Notes: generated by a model from the sequence alone, not told the origin. A DNA stretch of 64,000 bases from Sphingomonas sp. Leaf242 (GCF_001422045.1 NZ_LMLW01000008.1:252501-316500), one strand, 5' to 3'. Numbered from the stretch's first letter, positions 27,161 through 37,493 are shown. A program made the numbers and translations.

Positions 27161-27901
27161 ATGATACTGGCAAGCGACACGCACAATAACGCAACAATCG
27201 ATCCGCGCGAGGCCGCGCATTTCGGCACCATGGCAAAGGACTGGTGGGATCCGAAGGGCTCGTCGGCCCCGCTCCACAAGCTGAACCCGCCGCGGTTGCG
27301 CTACATCCGCGAGCAGGTCGACGCGCATTGGGGGGGCGATGGTTCGACCTTCACGCCGCTGGCGGGGAAGACCGCGCTCGACGTGGGGTGTGGTGCGGGG
27401 TTGCTGTGCGAACCACTCGCCCGGCTTGGCGCAGAGGTTACGGGGATCGATGCGGCGCCCGAGAATATCGCGGTGGCGGAGATCCATGCGGCGCAGAGTG
27501 GTCTTGCGATCGACTACCGGGCGGGGGGCGTCGAGGGGCTGGTCGGGCAGTTCGATCTGGTCACCAGCCTCGAGGTAATCGAGCATGTCAGCGATCCCGC
27601 CGGCTTCGTGCGGGGCTTGGCGCGGACGTTGGCGGAGGGTGGATTGCTGATCCTCTCGACGCCCAACCGTACGCCGCTGTCGCGGCTGGCGATGATCACC
27701 GTGGCTGAGGGTGCTGGAGTCATTCCCAAGGGCACGCACGACTGGAACAAGTTCCTGACGCCTGAGGAATTGACCGCGCTGCTGAAGGATGCGGGGCTTC
27801 GCGTGACGGACACGCGGGGGCTGAGCTTCTCGCCGGCGACTGGCTTCACGCTCAGCGATTCGACGAGCCTCGATTATTTCCTGACCGCCGTCAAAGCCTG
27901 A
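27161..27901 (+). CDS. ubiG: Ubiquinone O-methyltransferase
   Basis: SAM-dependent enzyme for both O-methylations of ubiquinone synthesis. It is 246 residues with DPREAAHFGTMAKDWWDP at the start, the SAM loop ALDVGCGAGLLCEPLARLGA, and TSLEVIEHVSDP. It is divergent from lysC with 52 bp between starts. Ubiquinol made downstream feeds the respiratory chain, which includes the oxidase encoded at 36-45 kb. Confidence 0.96.
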   Translation: MILASDTHNNATIDPREAAHFGTMAKDWWDPKGSSAPLHKLNPPRLRYIREQVDAHWGGDGSTFTPLAGKTALDVGCGAGLLCEPLARLGAEVTGIDAAPENIAVAEIHAAQSGLAIDYRAGGVEGLVGQFDLVTSLEVIEHVSDPAGFVRGLARTLAEGGLLILSTPNRTPLSRLAMITVAEGAGVIPKGTHDWNKFLTPEELTALLKDAGLRVTDTRGLSFSPATGFTLSDSTSLDYFLTAVKA

Positions 27902-27917
27902 CCTTGCCCCCTTTCAC

Positions 27918-28023
27918 ACCACCCCGGCGAAGGCCGGGGCCCAATTGGGAAAGCCGCAGTAACGGAGTGCCATCCTCAACCATGACCGTCCCCCAATTGG
28001 GCCCCGGCCTCCGCCGGGGTGGT
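27918..28023. repeat. Palindromic element, family A
   Basis: Inverted repeat of 106 bp with arms ACCACCCCGGCGAAGGCC and GGCCTCCGCCGGGGTGGT, and CAATTGG in both half-sites. It lies directly after ubiG and before a family E element. Confidence 0.9.
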
Positions 28024-28071
28024 CGCGAGCAGGGTGGGGCCAAGTAATGGAGGACACCGCTCTCCAAAATT

Positions 28072-28124
28072 GTTCACCCGCGAAGGCGGGTGCCCAGACT
28101 GGACACCCGCCTTCGCGGGTCAAC
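28072..28124. repeat. Palindromic element, family E
   Basis: Inverted repeat of 53 bp (GTTCACCCGCGAAGGCGGGT with its near complement ACCCGCCTTCGCGGGTCAAC) around CCCAGACTGG. Its right end touches the probable start codon of the next gene. Similar copies lie at 39265-39315 and 43961-44013. Confidence 0.88.
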
Positions 28125-29549
28125 ATGCTTTTGGCGGTCGCAGCCATGGCCGCGATTTTCATCACCCTCGCCCTCCTCCACCCGGTCGACCACGACGAGA
28201 GCCAGTACGTCGCCGCCGCCGCGCTGACCGCGCAGGGCCTGCTCCCGTACAGGGACTTCGCCTACCTCCAGACACCGCTCCAGCCCTACCTCTTCGCGCC
28301 AATCGCGCTCCTAGCCGGAACCTGGACCTGGCCAGCGCTCCGCATCGTCAACGCGCTGCTCGGCGTCGCGACGATCGCCTGCGTCCACACCGCCGCCCGA
28401 ACCCTCGGCGCGAAACCCAAAGCCGCGCTCGCCTGCGCCGCGCTGTTCGCGGCCTGCGACATTCTCCTCTTCAGCATCGGTACCGCGCGCAACGATGCGC
28501 TCCCCGCCGCACTGCTCGCCGCCGCGCTATCGCTGATCGCACGCGCGGAAACCCGTGATGCGACGCGAGACCGGGCGCTGCTGATCGGGCTACTTCTGGC
28601 CAGTGCCGCCGCCGCCAAGATCTCCTACGCGTTCCCCGCGCTCGCCTATGGGCTGTACGCGCTGATCCACCGCCGCCACCGCCCAGGCGCGATCCTGCTC
28701 GGCACGCTGCCGGTGATCGTCTTCGTCGCATGGAGCTACACGACGAGCCCCGCCGGCTTCGTGTTCGGGACGCTGACCTTCCCGGCGCGCGGCCCCGCCG
28801 AATATTACGCGTCCCGGCCCTGGAAGATGTCGCTCCCCGCCAAGGCGATCGACACGCTCAAATTCCTCGCGCTCGGTGCGGCGCTGCCCGCGCTGATCCT
28901 GGTCGCCCGAGACGCAAGCCGCCGCCGCGCAATCGGGCTGTTCGAGGCGCTCATCCTCGCCGGGCTCGTAGCCGCCCTGCTGCCGTTCCCGACCTGGCGG
29001 CAGTACCTGCTTCCCGTCCTGCCCGCGCTGTTCGTCCGGCTCTCGCTGATCACGCGCCTTGGCCGATCGTGGCGAGTCGCACTCGGTGTCTTCGCGATTG
29101 CCGGACTCGCGCCGTCGATCGCAGCCTTGGCCAGCCCGGACGGACTATCGCTAGCCCAGGCGCTGCGCGAAGGCCGCGCGCTCGGCCGGGCCCTCGATCG
29201 ACGCGGGATCGGCGGTACGATCGCGACATTGTCTCCGCAGATGCTGCCCGCCGCGAACCGCTTGCCCGACCCGGTCTTCGCCACCGGCCCGTTCTATTTC
29301 CGCAGCACAAGCCTGCTCGATCCGCGACAGGAGCGCACGCTCCATCTGATGTCACGTGCGCGTGCGCGCGTGACGAACGCACCGATCCTCACCGGCGGCG
29401 AAGCCGCGGACACCAGCGGCGACGCCAGTCTCGATCATGCGCTCGCCGCCTGGACAATTCGCAGCGGCTATCGATCGGTCGCGGTTCCCGGCACGCGCTT
29501 CACGCTCTACGTGCCGCCCGCCGCATCGCCGAACCCAGCCCTGCGATAG
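28125..29549 (+). CDS. GT39/ArnT-type membrane glycosyltransferase
   Basis: A GT-C fold glycosyltransferase of 474 residues with about ten helices. The first loop has HPVDHDESQY, where the DE pair is the expected catalytic/metal site for lipid-phosphate-sugar donors. It probably adds a sugar to a lipid or glycan on the periplasmic face. The frame opens at ATG 28047, but the first 26 codons are mostly repeat sequence; ATG 28125 begins the first helix. It converges on the membrane protein at 29554. Confidence 0.85.
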   Translation: MLLAVAAMAAIFITLALLHPVDHDESQYVAAAALTAQGLLPYRDFAYLQTPLQPYLFAPIALLAGTWTWPALRIVNALLGVATIACVHTAARTLGAKPKAALACAALFAACDILLFSIGTARNDALPAALLAAALSLIARAETRDATRDRALLIGLLLASAAAAKISYAFPALAYGLYALIHRRHRPGAILLGTLPVIVFVAWSYTTSPAGFVFGTLTFPARGPAEYYASRPWKMSLPAKAIDTLKFLALGAALPALILVARDASRRRAIGLFEALILAGLVAALLPFPTWRQYLLPVLPALFVRLSLITRLGRSWRVALGVFAIAGLAPSIAALASPDGLSLAQALREGRALGRALDRRGIGGTIATLSPQMLPAANRLPDPVFATGPFYFRSTSLLDPRQERTLHLMSRARARVTNAPILTGGEAADTSGDASLDHALAAWTIRSGYRSVAVPGTRFTLYVPPAASPNPALR

Positions 29550-29553
29550 CCCC

Positions 29554-30597
29554 TCAAGCCCCGTGATCGCGCCCGCGATCGCTTGCCCTGCCGACAGTCG
29601 GTCGCATCGCGATCGCATGCGCGGCGAACGCGACGATCAGCGCGACATGCACGAGCAGGGTCAGCGCCGCGGTGAAGGCGACCAGTTCGGACAGGGCCTG
29701 ATCCTGGCCGATCAGCAGAATCGCGGCATTGGCGAACAGCAGGTCCTTGTTGGGCACCAGCGGCAGCCGCGACACGAGCAACCGCCCGGCAGCGAGAAAC
29801 ATCCACATGCCGATCGACACGCCAGGCAACGCGAAATGCCAGGCGAGCGCGATCAGCAAGGACCCGAGCAACAGCCGGATGCAATGGACCGAGAACACCC
29901 ACCACAACAGCGGCCGCGCGAGCGAGAACACCCGCCGCGAGAAGATCAGGAAGGGCAGGGATATCACCAGCGTGACGCCCGCCGATGCCAGCACCGCGCG
30001 AAACTGATCGTGAGTCAGCAGGTCGCGTCCGAACGGCAGCGCGATCGCCACCAGCAGCAACGTCACCGCATTGCCCGCGATCGCCGACAGGATCGAGACA
30101 TCCTTGACCGCCCCGAACGGCGACGCGACCATCTGCGCCTTCGCCCGCGCCCAGGCGTAGAAATACGCATCGCCCGAATAGCCGAACACGACTTCGTTCG
30201 CGATCCGCTTCTTGATCAGTGCGACCAGCCCGCCGATCGGAATCTCCCAGAGCCGCCGAAAGATCACATAGTCGCCGGTCGGCGACGCCATGTAGAGCAG
30301 CACGAAACACAGATAGAAGCGGGGATCGGCGGGCACCGAGCGGCCGAGCCCCGCCAGGCCATGCCCGAACAACTCGCGCGCCAACCCGACGATCATCGCG
30401 CCCGTCAGCACCGCGCCGATGATCGCCGGCCAGCGGCTGCGGACCGTCTTCAGCGGTTCCAGCCCGACATTCGAGACGTCGGCATAACCGGCAGGATCGG
30501 CCGCAATCGGCGGTCGCGTCGTCAATCGCTTGTCCTCACGCCATGTCTGCAAGGGTCGCACGGTGCACCAGCCATTGCCGGTGTCGGGTCGAGACAA
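29554..30597 (-). CDS. Integral membrane protein, flippase-like topology
   Basis: A 347-residue protein with about eight helices, a cytoplasmic N-terminus rich in polar residues, and a short basic C-terminus. The layout resembles the flippase-like membrane domain of lysylphosphatidylglycerol synthases, but I see no diagnostic motif and do not assign it. It sits tail-to-tail with the GT39 gene and head-to-head with a GT4 gene, suggesting a role in envelope glycan handling (inference). Confidence 0.75.
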   Translation of the reverse strand: MSRPDTGNGWCTVRPLQTWREDKRLTTRPPIAADPAGYADVSNVGLEPLKTVRSRWPAIIGAVLTGAMIVGLARELFGHGLAGLGRSVPADPRFYLCFVLLYMASPTGDYVIFRRLWEIPIGGLVALIKKRIANEVVFGYSGDAYFYAWARAKAQMVASPFGAVKDVSILSAIAGNAVTLLLVAIALPFGRDLLTHDQFRAVLASAGVTLVISLPFLIFSRRVFSLARPLLWWVFSVHCIRLLLGSLLIALAWHFALPGVSIGMWMFLAAGRLLVSRLPLVPNKDLLFANAAILLIGQDQALSELVAFTAALTLLVHVALIVAFAAHAIAMRPTVGRASDRGRDHGA

Positions 30598-30701
30598 TAG
30601 CCTTTAGCCGCCGGTCGTGCACGTAAAGTCGGTTTCATTCGGTCGCGATCTCCGCTCTACCAATCGTGCATTATGATGACTCCCATGTTTCAGTGTTGTG
30701 T

Positions 30702-31751
30702 ATGTCGCCGGTCGCCCAGCACATCCTGACCTATGCCGAGGACCTCCGCGGCGGCGGGGTCGAGCGCGCGCAACTGCGCCTCGCGCGCGGCTGGCTCGCG
30801 GCGGGGCGGCGCGTGACGCTGGCGATCGAGGATATCTCCGGGCCGCTGGCGGCGGAACTGCCCGCGGGACTGGAGATCGTTTCGCCGCTTCGGTTGCTGA
30901 CGTTGCCGAATGTCGTGCGGCGTTTGTCGCCGGACGTGATCTTCTGCCCCGGCAATTTCTATACCTGGAGCGCGGCGTGGACGAGGCTGCGGCTGGGCAA
31001 GGCTTGCCCGCCGATCGTCGCGAAGATGTCGAACGCCCCGACGCGCGCCGATCATGGGCGGCTGATGCACGCGGCGCACCAGCTCTGGCTGGCGCGGCAC
31101 GGCGGGTTCCTTGATCACCTCGTCGCGATGACGCCTGCGACCGCGGACGAGGCGGCGCTGGCGACCCGGATGGTCGGGCGGACGAGCGTCATTCCGAACC
31201 CGCCGGCGGTGGCGATTCCGGGCGCGCTGCCCGATCTGCCGGCGCGCTTCATTCTCGGGGTAGGGCGCCTCGAACCGCAGAAGCGCTGGGACCGCCTGAT
31301 CGCCGCGCTGCCGCTGCTGGCGGACCAAGCGATACCGCTCGTTCTTCTTGGTGACGGTAGCGAGCGGAGGGCGATTGAAGCGCAAATCCGTGCGCTCGGT
31401 TTGCAGGATCGCGTGCTCCTGCTCGGCCACAGCAGCGATCCGCTCCCGGTGATGGCCCGCGCGGCGGTACTGGTGCTGACGTCGGAATACGAAGGCGTAC
31501 CGGGGGTTTTGCGCGAGGCGTTGTCGGTCGGAACGCCGGTGATCTCGACCGACTCGAGCGCAGCGGTGGCGGAGATCGTTGATCGTCCCGACCGTGGGAC
31601 GGTGGTCGCGAGAGACGACGCGGCTGCGTTGATCGCGGCGTTGGATGCATGGCTAGCGCCGACTACGCAGCGACCGGCGCCAGTACCGCAACCCGGTGCA
31701 GACTCAGCGGAGCGCTACCTTGCTCTCTTCGACCAATTGTTAAGGCGGTAA
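30702..31751 (+). CDS. GT4-family glycosyltransferase
   Basis: A cytoplasmic GT-B fold enzyme of about 349 residues. The N-terminal domain has LRGGGVERAQLRLA, and the C-terminal domain has FILGVGRLEPQKRWDRLI and the EX7E nucleotide-sugar site (SEYEGVPGVLREAL). It resembles glycosyltransferases of exopolysaccharide synthesis. The frame is open to GTG 30666; ATG 30702 (MSPVAQHILT) fits family length better, though its ribosome site is weak. Confidence 0.88.
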   Translation: MSPVAQHILTYAEDLRGGGVERAQLRLARGWLAAGRRVTLAIEDISGPLAAELPAGLEIVSPLRLLTLPNVVRRLSPDVIFCPGNFYTWSAAWTRLRLGKACPPIVAKMSNAPTRADHGRLMHAAHQLWLARHGGFLDHLVAMTPATADEAALATRMVGRTSVIPNPPAVAIPGALPDLPARFILGVGRLEPQKRWDRLIAALPLLADQAIPLVLLGDGSERRAIEAQIRALGLQDRVLLLGHSSDPLPVMARAAVLVLTSEYEGVPGVLREALSVGTPVISTDSSAAVAEIVDRPDRGTVVARDDAAALIAALDAWLAPTTQRPAPVPQPGADSAERYLALFDQLLRR

Positions 31752-31821
31752 CTTCCTGCTCGTCTCTGTTCCGTGAATAGCTGACCGGCCCCACCTTATT
31801 CCGTGGTACCGACCCCCCGTT

Positions 31822-31899
31822 CCGTCATCCCCGCGGACGCGGGGACCCATATTGGCAAACCTCGGAGGATATGGGTCCCCGCGTCCGCGGGGATGACGG
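31822..31899. repeat. Palindromic element with CGTCATCCCCGCG arms
   Basis: Inverted repeat of 78 bp with arms CCGTCATCCCCGCGGACGCG and CGCGTCCGCGGGGATGACGG, near-perfect, around ACCCATATTGG and its partner. It lies in the 243-bp gap between convergent genes, and the rest of that gap holds nothing I can identify. Confidence 0.88.
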
Positions 31900-31994
31900 A
31901 TTGTGAGCTCTATCTCACCACCATTGTAGAACGAGGGTGCTTACCCACCGGAGGTCAGTACGGTTGCGCGTGCCGACCGGACGAGTAACGCCAC

Positions 31995-33074
31995 TCACGC
32001 AGTAGCAGCCACACCCTCGTCAGCCTCGGCCTTCTCCTCTTCCCGCTCAGACCGACGCTCCAGCGCAGTCTTCAACATCGCGGTCATCGGATCGGCCAGC
32101 GCCAGCCCCAGGATCCCAAACAGCGCGCTCGCCAGGATCTGCGTGCCCAGCGTCAACGCCGGCGGCAAATCGACCGTGCGCTTGGCGACCATCGGCACGA
32201 TCACATAGCCGTCGATCGTCTGCACCACGAGGTACGTGCCGATCGCCCAATAGCCCGTATCGACCCCCGCGCTGAACCCGACCGCGACCATCAGCACGCC
32301 GGTCACGATCGCGCCGACATTGGGGATGAACGCCAGGATGCCCGCAATGATGCCGAGCAGCATCGCCATCGGTACGCCGCCGACCGCCAGCGCGATGCCG
32401 CTCGCGACACCCTCGACCGCCATCCCGAGCAGGCGCCCGGCGAGCAACCGCCGCAATGTCGCGCCCATCTTGACCAAAGTCCTGGCGAACTCGGGGCGGA
32501 GATCGAGCGGCACCATCCACTGGAGCCCGCGCGAGTACGTCCCCGGGTCCATCGCGATGAACAGCCCGAGGATCAGGATCATGAACATGCTGGTGATCGC
32601 GCCGATCGCGCTGCCCACCCACGACGTCACGCGCCCGACCGAGCCGAGCGCCTGCTTGACGATCCCGTTGACGTCCGACGCGCCCGGCATCAGCCCCTGC
32701 GAGGTCAGATAGCCCGTGAAGCGATTGGCCTGCGATTCCAGGGTCGAGCGCAGCTGCGTCACCTGCTCGGTCACCTGCACCCCGGTCAGCACGAACGTGC
32801 CGACGAGGAACGCGAAGGTCAGCAGCACGACGATCAGCAACCGCCAGCCACGCCCGATCGGCAGCACCCGCCCGAGCAGCCGCACGCCGCCATCGAGCAA
32901 GGCCGCGAACACGACGCCGGCAAAGATGATCAGCAACGGCTGCACCAGCACGATCAGCAGCGCGATCACGCAGGCGAGTCCGAGCCAGATCGCCGCGCGC
33001 TTCAGTTCCTTGCGCAGGAACGGATCGCGCATCTCGACCGGGCTCAGTTCGTCGACCGTCTTCGTCTCGGCCAT
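31995..33074 (-). CDS. AI-2E family transporter (DUF20)
   Basis: A 359-residue inner-membrane protein with about eight helices. Glycine-rich segments (PMAMLLGIIAGILAFIPNVGA and TYLVVQTIDGYVIVP) match the AI-2E/PerM family. Members export diverse solutes or help ion homeostasis; the name does not prove autoinducer transport. It starts one base after the lepB stop, so it is cotranscribed with acpS-lepB. Confidence 0.92.
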   Translation of the reverse strand: MAETKTVDELSPVEMRDPFLRKELKRAAIWLGLACVIALLIVLVQPLLIIFAGVVFAALLDGGVRLLGRVLPIGRGWRLLIVVLLTFAFLVGTFVLTGVQVTEQVTQLRSTLESQANRFTGYLTSQGLMPGASDVNGIVKQALGSVGRVTSWVGSAIGAITSMFMILILGLFIAMDPGTYSRGLQWMVPLDLRPEFARTLVKMGATLRRLLAGRLLGMAVEGVASGIALAVGGVPMAMLLGIIAGILAFIPNVGAIVTGVLMVAVGFSAGVDTGYWAIGTYLVVQTIDGYVIVPMVAKRTVDLPPALTLGTQILASALFGILGLALADPMTAMLKTALERRSEREEEKAEADEGVAATA

Positions 33075-33075
33075 C

Positions 33076-34083
33076 TCAGTTCGCCTTGGCGGGATGGAGC
33101 GAGGTGCCCGCGCGATCCGGGCGCAGCGAACTCCACCAGCTCAGCGGACTGAACGTCGCATCGCCGTCGAGGCTGAAGGTGATGAACTCCGCACGGCCGC
33201 CGAGATTCTCGTACGGCACCGGCCCGCCGAGCCCGAGCTGGCTCAGCGCGAACCGGCTGTCGGCCGAGCGATCGCGGTTGTCGCCCATCAGGAAGACGTG
33301 GTTCGCGGGGATCGTAACTTCCGCGAAATTGTCGCCCTGGCTGTCGGACTCCAGATCGATCGTCTCGTAACGGCGACCATTGGGCAGCGTCTCGGTATAG
33401 GTCGGCAAGCGGCACATCTCGCGCCCGTCGGGCAGCGTCTCGCGCGCGCCGGGATAGTCGATCTCGCTGCACGGGCTGTTGGTGTCGACCGGGATCAGCG
33501 TGTCGTGCAGCGGGCCGCGCTTCACCGCGACGCCGTTCAGGAACACGATCCCGCCGCGCACGGCGAGCTTGTCGCCCGGCAGGCCGATGACGCGCTTGAT
33601 ATAGTCGTTGTGCGTGCCCGGCGGCGTCACGATCACCACGTCGCCGCGCGTCGGCAGCGAGCCGAACAGCCGGCCGTGGATGAACGGCAGCGACACGCTC
33701 CAGCTGTCTTCCTGCTGGCGCAACACGACGCCCTTGAAGATCGCGACCGGGTTGGGGATCGTCGGCGACACGAACGACCAGCCATACGCGAACTTGGTCA
33801 CCACCAGCCGGTCGCCGATGCGCAGGCCCGGCAGCATCGACTCGCTAGGGATATAGAAGGGCTTGGCGATGAAGCTGTGGAAGCCGAGCACGACCAGGAT
33901 CAGCCAGAAGATGCCCTTCACCTCCCCCCACCAGTCGGTGCCGCGGCGGCGGCCAGTCTCGGAACCAGTTTCCGGTGCGGTGCCGGCCGGTGGCGCGGTA
34001 TCGGCCGCGCTGGTCTGCGCAAGGGGGGTCTGCGCGAGGGGCTTTTCGGGGAACTCGTTGCCGTCCAACGCCGCGTCCTTCAT
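33076..34083 (-). CDS. lepB: Signal peptidase I
   Basis: Removes signal peptides from exported proteins. It is 335 residues with a cytoplasmic Pro/Thr-rich tail, one helix ([18 protein letters not shown]), the catalytic serine in [10 protein letters not shown], and the lysine in [10 protein letters not shown]...[13 protein letters not shown] Cys-containing insertion typical of alphaproteobacteria ([10 protein letters not shown]...EMCRLPTY) follows. The ATG overlaps the acpS stop as ATGA; a longer frame to 34155 exists but lies inside acpS. Confidence 0.96.
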   Translation of the reverse strand: MKDAALDGNEFPEKPLAQTPLAQTSAADTAPPAGTAPETGSETGRRRGTDWWGEVKGIFWLILVVLGFHSFIAKPFYIPSESMLPGLRIGDRLVVTKFAYGWSFVSPTIPNPVAIFKGVVLRQQEDSWSVSLPFIHGRLFGSLPTRGDVVIVTPPGTHNDYIKRVIGLPGDKLAVRGGIVFLNGVAVKRGPLHDTLIPVDTNSPCSEIDYPGARETLPDGREMCRLPTYTETLPNGRRYETIDLESDSQGDNFAEVTIPANHVFLMGDNRDRSADSRFALSQLGLGGPVPYENLGGRAEFITFSLDGDATFSPLSWWSSLRPDRAGTSLHPAKAN

Positions 34084-34514
34084 CGATTCGTATCCTGGCG
34101 CATGTCCGGGGATATCAGAGGTATAGCTTCGATGATCACGAAGGCCTGCGCCCACGGATGATCATCCGTCATCGTCAAATGCACGCGCGCGGCGTGGCCT
34201 TCAGGGGTCAACGCGTCAAGCCTCGCTTTGGCGCCCCCGGTCAACGCCAGCGTCGGCGCACCGCTGGGGGCGTTGACCACGCCGATATCGCGCATGAACA
34301 CGCCTGCCCGAAACCCGGTCCCGACCGCCTTCGAAAACGCCTCCTTGGCCGCGAACCGCTTCGCCAGCGTGTCGGCCTTGGTAAAAGGCCGCCGCGCCGC
34401 CTTCGCCCGCTCGACATCGGTAAACACCCGCTGCTCGAACCGATCGCCGAACCGCGCGACGGACGCCGCGATCCGCTCGATGTTACACAGGTCCGACCCG
34501 AGCCCGATGATCAC
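34080..34514 (-). CDS. acpS: Holo-[acyl-carrier-protein] synthase
   Basis: Transfers phosphopantetheine from CoA to acyl carrier protein. It is 144 residues with [15 protein letters not shown] at the N-terminus (the Asp binds Mg2+) and [14 protein letters not shown], both diagnostic. It is coupled to lepB by an ATGA overlap and preceded by a palindrome that separates it from pdxJ. Confidence 0.96.
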   Translation of the reverse strand: MIIGLGSDLCNIERIAASVARFGDRFEQRVFTDVERAKAARRPFTKADTLAKRFAAKEAFSKAVGTGFRAGVFMRDIGVVNAPSGAPTLALTGGAKARLDALTPEGHAARVHLTMTDDHPWAQAFVIIEAIPLISPDMRQDTNR

Positions 34515-34544
34515 GAGGCGGCCTGGAGTCGGAAGACAGATTTG

Positions 34545-34640
34545 GTTCTCGCGAAGGCGCGAAGGCGCGAAGAGAACAAGAAGGGAAGCGAGCTATGGGC
34601 TCTCTCCTTTCTCTTCGCGCCTTTGCGCCTTTGCGTGAAC
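34545..34640. repeat. Palindromic element, family H
   Basis: Inverted repeat of 96 bp with arms GTTCTCGCGAAGGCGCGAAG and CTTCGCGCCTTTGCGCCTTT then GCGTGAAC. The left arm contains a short direct repeat, GCGAAG. It lies between pdxJ and acpS, which are otherwise in the same operon. Confidence 0.85.
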
Positions 34641-34652
34641 AAATTCTGAAAG

Positions 34653-35393
34653 CTATCGCGCCGCATCCATAGCCTCACGCATCAGCCGAACCGCCTCGCC
34701 AAGCCCGACGAACAGCGCCTCGCCAACCAGGAAGTGCCCGATATTCAGCTCCCGAACCTGCCGGATAGCCGCGATCGGTGCGACGTTGTCATAGGTCAGC
34801 CCGTGGCCCGCATGCACCTCGATGCCGTTCTTCGCCGCCAACGCCGCCGCGTCGCTCAGCCGCCGCAGCTCGACCGTCCGCGCCTCGCCCGACAATTCCG
34901 CATACAGCCCGGTGTGCAGCTCCACCACCGGCACCTTGAGCCGGACCGCCGCCTCGATCTGCCTCGCGTCGGGCTCGATGAACAGCGACACGCGGATGCC
35001 CGCCCCCGCCAGCGCGTCGACCAGCCGCGCCATCCGGTCGTAATGCCCGGCGACGTCGAGCCCGCCTTCGGTGGTAAGTTCCTCGCGCTTTTCCGGCACG
35101 ATGCACGCCGCGTGTGGCTTGTGACGAAGCGCGATACCGAGCATTTCGTCGGTCGCCGCCATCTCCAGGTTGAGCGGGATCGTCAGCTCGGCCGACAGAC
35201 GCGCGATGTCGTCATCCGTAATGTGCCGGCGATCCTCCCGCAGATGCGCGGTGATCCCGTCCGCCCCCGCCGCCGCCGCGACCAGCGCCGCACGCACCGG
35301 ATCAGGATACCCCGCCCCCCGCGCATTCCGCACTGTCGCGACGTGGTCGATGTTCACCCCAAGGCGCAGGTGGTCGTTGCCAAGGGGGCTCAT
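34653..35393 (-). CDS. pdxJ: Pyridoxine 5'-phosphate synthase
   Basis: Condenses 3-amino-2-oxopropyl phosphate and 1-deoxyxylulose 5-phosphate into pyridoxine 5'-phosphate. It is 246 residues with [31 protein letters not shown] and the phosphate-binding HAGHGL motif of this TIM barrel. The ATG overlaps the pyrE stop as ATGA. The product, after oxidation, supplies PLP to GlyA, ThrC and HemA, all encoded in this window. Confidence 0.97.
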   Translation of the reverse strand: MSPLGNDHLRLGVNIDHVATVRNARGAGYPDPVRAALVAAAAGADGITAHLREDRRHITDDDIARLSAELTIPLNLEMAATDEMLGIALRHKPHAACIVPEKREELTTEGGLDVAGHYDRMARLVDALAGAGIRVSLFIEPDARQIEAAVRLKVPVVELHTGLYAELSGEARTVELRRLSDAAALAAKNGIEVHAGHGLTYDNVAPIAAIRQVRELNIGHFLVGEALFVGLGEAVRLMREAMDAAR

Positions 35394-35974
35394 GCCGCCG
35401 CCCGACTTCCAGGCTTGATGGCCGGGATCGCGGCGAGTTCACGCGGCAACGCATCCGCCGGGTAGGTCGGCACGTCGAGCCGGATCAGCGGGAAGAACGG
35501 AACGCCCAGGTCCGCCGTCCCGTTCGAGCGATCGACCAGCGCCGCCGCCGCGACCGTCACGCCGCCCGCGCGCCCGATCGCCGCGATCGCCTCGCGCGAC
35601 GACAGCCCGGTGGTGACGACGTCTTCCATCATCAGCACGCGCTGGCCGGGCGCGAGCCGGAACCCGCGGCGGAGCTCGAACACGCCGTCGGGCCGCTCGA
35701 GGAATACCGCCTCGACACCCAGCGCGCGGCCCATCTCGTGGCCGGCGATCACGCCACCCATCGCCGGCGAGACCACGATATCGATCTGCGCCCGCAACTC
35801 GGCCGGGATCGACGCGACGAGCGCCTCCGACAGCCGGGCGCCCCGCGCCGGATCCATCAACACCCGCGCGCATTGCAGATAGCGCGAACTGCGCAGGCCC
35901 GAGGACAGGATGAAATGCCCTTCGAGCAACGCTTCGGCAGCGCGGAATTCGGCGAGCACGTCGTCTTCGGTCAT
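35390..35974 (-). CDS. pyrE: Orotate phosphoribosyltransferase
   Basis: Joins orotate to PRPP in pyrimidine synthesis. It is 194 residues with the PRPP-binding loop [14 protein letters not shown] and a flexible [12 protein letters not shown] loop. First gene of the minus-strand run pyrE-pdxJ-acpS-lepB-AI-2E. It diverges from the cytochrome oxidase cluster with a 309-bp gap that contains a palindrome. Confidence 0.96.
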   Translation of the reverse strand: MTEDDVLAEFRAAEALLEGHFILSSGLRSSRYLQCARVLMDPARGARLSEALVASIPAELRAQIDIVVSPAMGGVIAGHEMGRALGVEAVFLERPDGVFELRRGFRLAPGQRVLMMEDVVTTGLSSREAIAAIGRAGGVTVAAAALVDRSNGTADLGVPFFPLIRLDVPTYPADALPRELAAIPAIKPGSRAAA

Positions 35975-36072
35975 CGCGGGTCATCGCTCCAAATGGTCTG
36001 CCGCGCTGATACGAGCGCGCGAAACCACGTGCAACGACTACCGGTGCTTCAGGCATCACACGTCACCTACCC

Positions 36073-36154
36073 CGTCATCCTGACGAAAGTCAGGATCCAG
36101 AGCCAGGCACGTCGACCGTCGTTACTCTGGATCCTGACTTTCGTCAGGATGACG
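36073..36154. repeat. Palindromic element, family D, copy 1
   Basis: Inverted repeat of 82 bp with arms CGTCATCCTGACGAAAGTCA and TGACTTTCGTCAGGATGACG, perfect over 30 bases including GGATCCAGAG. It lies between pyrE and ctaC; the second copy is at 55573-55655. Confidence 0.92.
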
Positions 36155-36182
36155 AGAGACTGGCGAGCAATCGAGACAAGGC

Positions 36183-36211
36183 TTGAGGCGAGCCCCCCCG
36201 CTGGGTATAGC
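36183..36211 (+). promoter_or_regulatory. Possible sigma-70 promoter of the ctaC cluster
   Basis: TTGAGG (36183-36188) and TATAGC (36206-36211) are spaced by 17 bases, giving a leader of about 65 bases to the ctaC ATG. This is a visual match to consensus only. Confidence 0.35.
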
Positions 36212-36283
36212 TCTTCCCAAATCATAAGCAGACATCCGCGCGTCCGGAATCGGGTTCGCTATAAACCGGGGTCAATAAAAACG

Positions 36284-37492
36284 ATGCGCAAGATGGGGAT
36301 GAGAGGATTTGCGATGGCAGCGGGGCTCGCACTGGCGAGTCTCGGTGGCGTCGCCGGGCATGCGGCCCAGCCCGTAGCTGCTACAACCGCGCCAGCTGCA
36401 CCAGCTGCACCAGCACCGCAGGCCGCCGCTACTCCGGGCGGTGTGTCGAACACTGCGCCGACCACAGCCGCTGCGAAACCCACCGCCAACCCGTCCAGCC
36501 CCGAGCTGGCGATGGACGGTGCCCCCGTGATGACGGTCAAGCCGATGATCGGCCAGCCGACCGATGGCCTGTTCGGCCTCCAGCCCCAAGTCACCAAGAA
36601 CGGCCAGTTCGCGCACTGGATGCACAATTCGATCCTGGTGCCGACGATCACGATCATCTCGTTGTTCGTCCTCGCGCTGCTGTTCTGGGTGTCGTTCCGC
36701 TACCGCAAGGCCCGCAATCCGGTCGCATCGAAGACCAGCCACAACACCTTCATCGAGATCATCTGGACGCTCGCACCGGTCGTGATCCTCGTCCTGATCG
36801 CGGTCCCGTCGATCGGTCTACTGCAAGCGCAGTTCAAGCCGGCGCCCTCGGGAGCCGTCACGCTGAAGGCGATCGGCAACCAATGGTATTGGACCTACCA
36901 GTATCCGGACAATGGCGGCTTCGAGATCACCGCCAACATGCTGAAGGAAAAGGCTGACGTCGCCGCCGGCGAGCGTGGCCGTACCGATGCCGATGGCCCC
37001 AAGCTGCTCGCCACCGACAACCGCATCGTTCTCCCCGTCGGCGTGCCGATCCGCCTGATCACGACGTCGAACGACGTGATCCACAGCTGGGCGGTCCCAG
37101 CGTTCTGGATCAAGCTCGACGCGATCCCCGGTCGCCTGAACGAGACCAGCTTCACGATCGAAAAGCCCGGCCTATATTTCGGCCAGTGCTCGGAACTCTG
37201 TGGAGCGCGCCACGGCTATATGCCGATCGCGGTCGAGGCGGTTCCGCCCGCCGAGTACGCGGCATGGGTCAAGGCCAAGGGCGGCACGATGCCCACCCCG
37301 GGCAAGGCGTCCGATAAGGTCATCCCGCAGCCCGGCGCCGACGGCTCCGCGGCGAAGGTCGAGGAGGCGGCGGAAACCGCCAACGCCACCGGCCCGGTCG
37401 AGAACGTAGCGACCCCCGCCAACGCAACCGCTCCCGCGACGACGCAGGGCGCGACCTCAAACCCGGCCGGCGCCGGCAACGCGGGACAGTAA
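36284..37492 (+). CDS. ctaC: Cytochrome c oxidase subunit II
   Basis: Carries the CuA centre that accepts electrons from cytochrome c. It is 402 residues with a signal peptide ([20 protein letters not shown]...), an Ala/Pro-rich spacer, two helices (about 120-145 and 160-180), and a cupredoxin domain with [13 protein letters not shown], which holds the CuA cysteines and histidine. A long Ala/Pro/Thr tail (about 60 residues) follows. The frame is open far upstream; ATG 36284 is preferred for the basic signal peptide, but ATG 36314 has a better AGAGGA site. Confidence 0.95.
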   Translation: MRKMGMRGFAMAAGLALASLGGVAGHAAQPVAATTAPAAPAAPAPQAAATPGGVSNTAPTTAAAKPTANPSSPELAMDGAPVMTVKPMIGQPTDGLFGLQPQVTKNGQFAHWMHNSILVPTITIISLFVLALLFWVSFRYRKARNPVASKTSHNTFIEIIWTLAPVVILVLIAVPSIGLLQAQFKPAPSGAVTLKAIGNQWYWTYQYPDNGGFEITANMLKEKADVAAGERGRTDADGPKLLATDNRIVLPVGVPIRLITTSNDVIHSWAVPAFWIKLDAIPGRLNETSFTIEKPGLYFGQCSELCGARHGYMPIAVEAVPPAEYAAWVKAKGGTMPTPGKASDKVIPQPGADGSAAKVEEAAETANATGPVENVATPANATAPATTQGATSNPAGAGNAGQ

Positions 37493-37493
37493 G

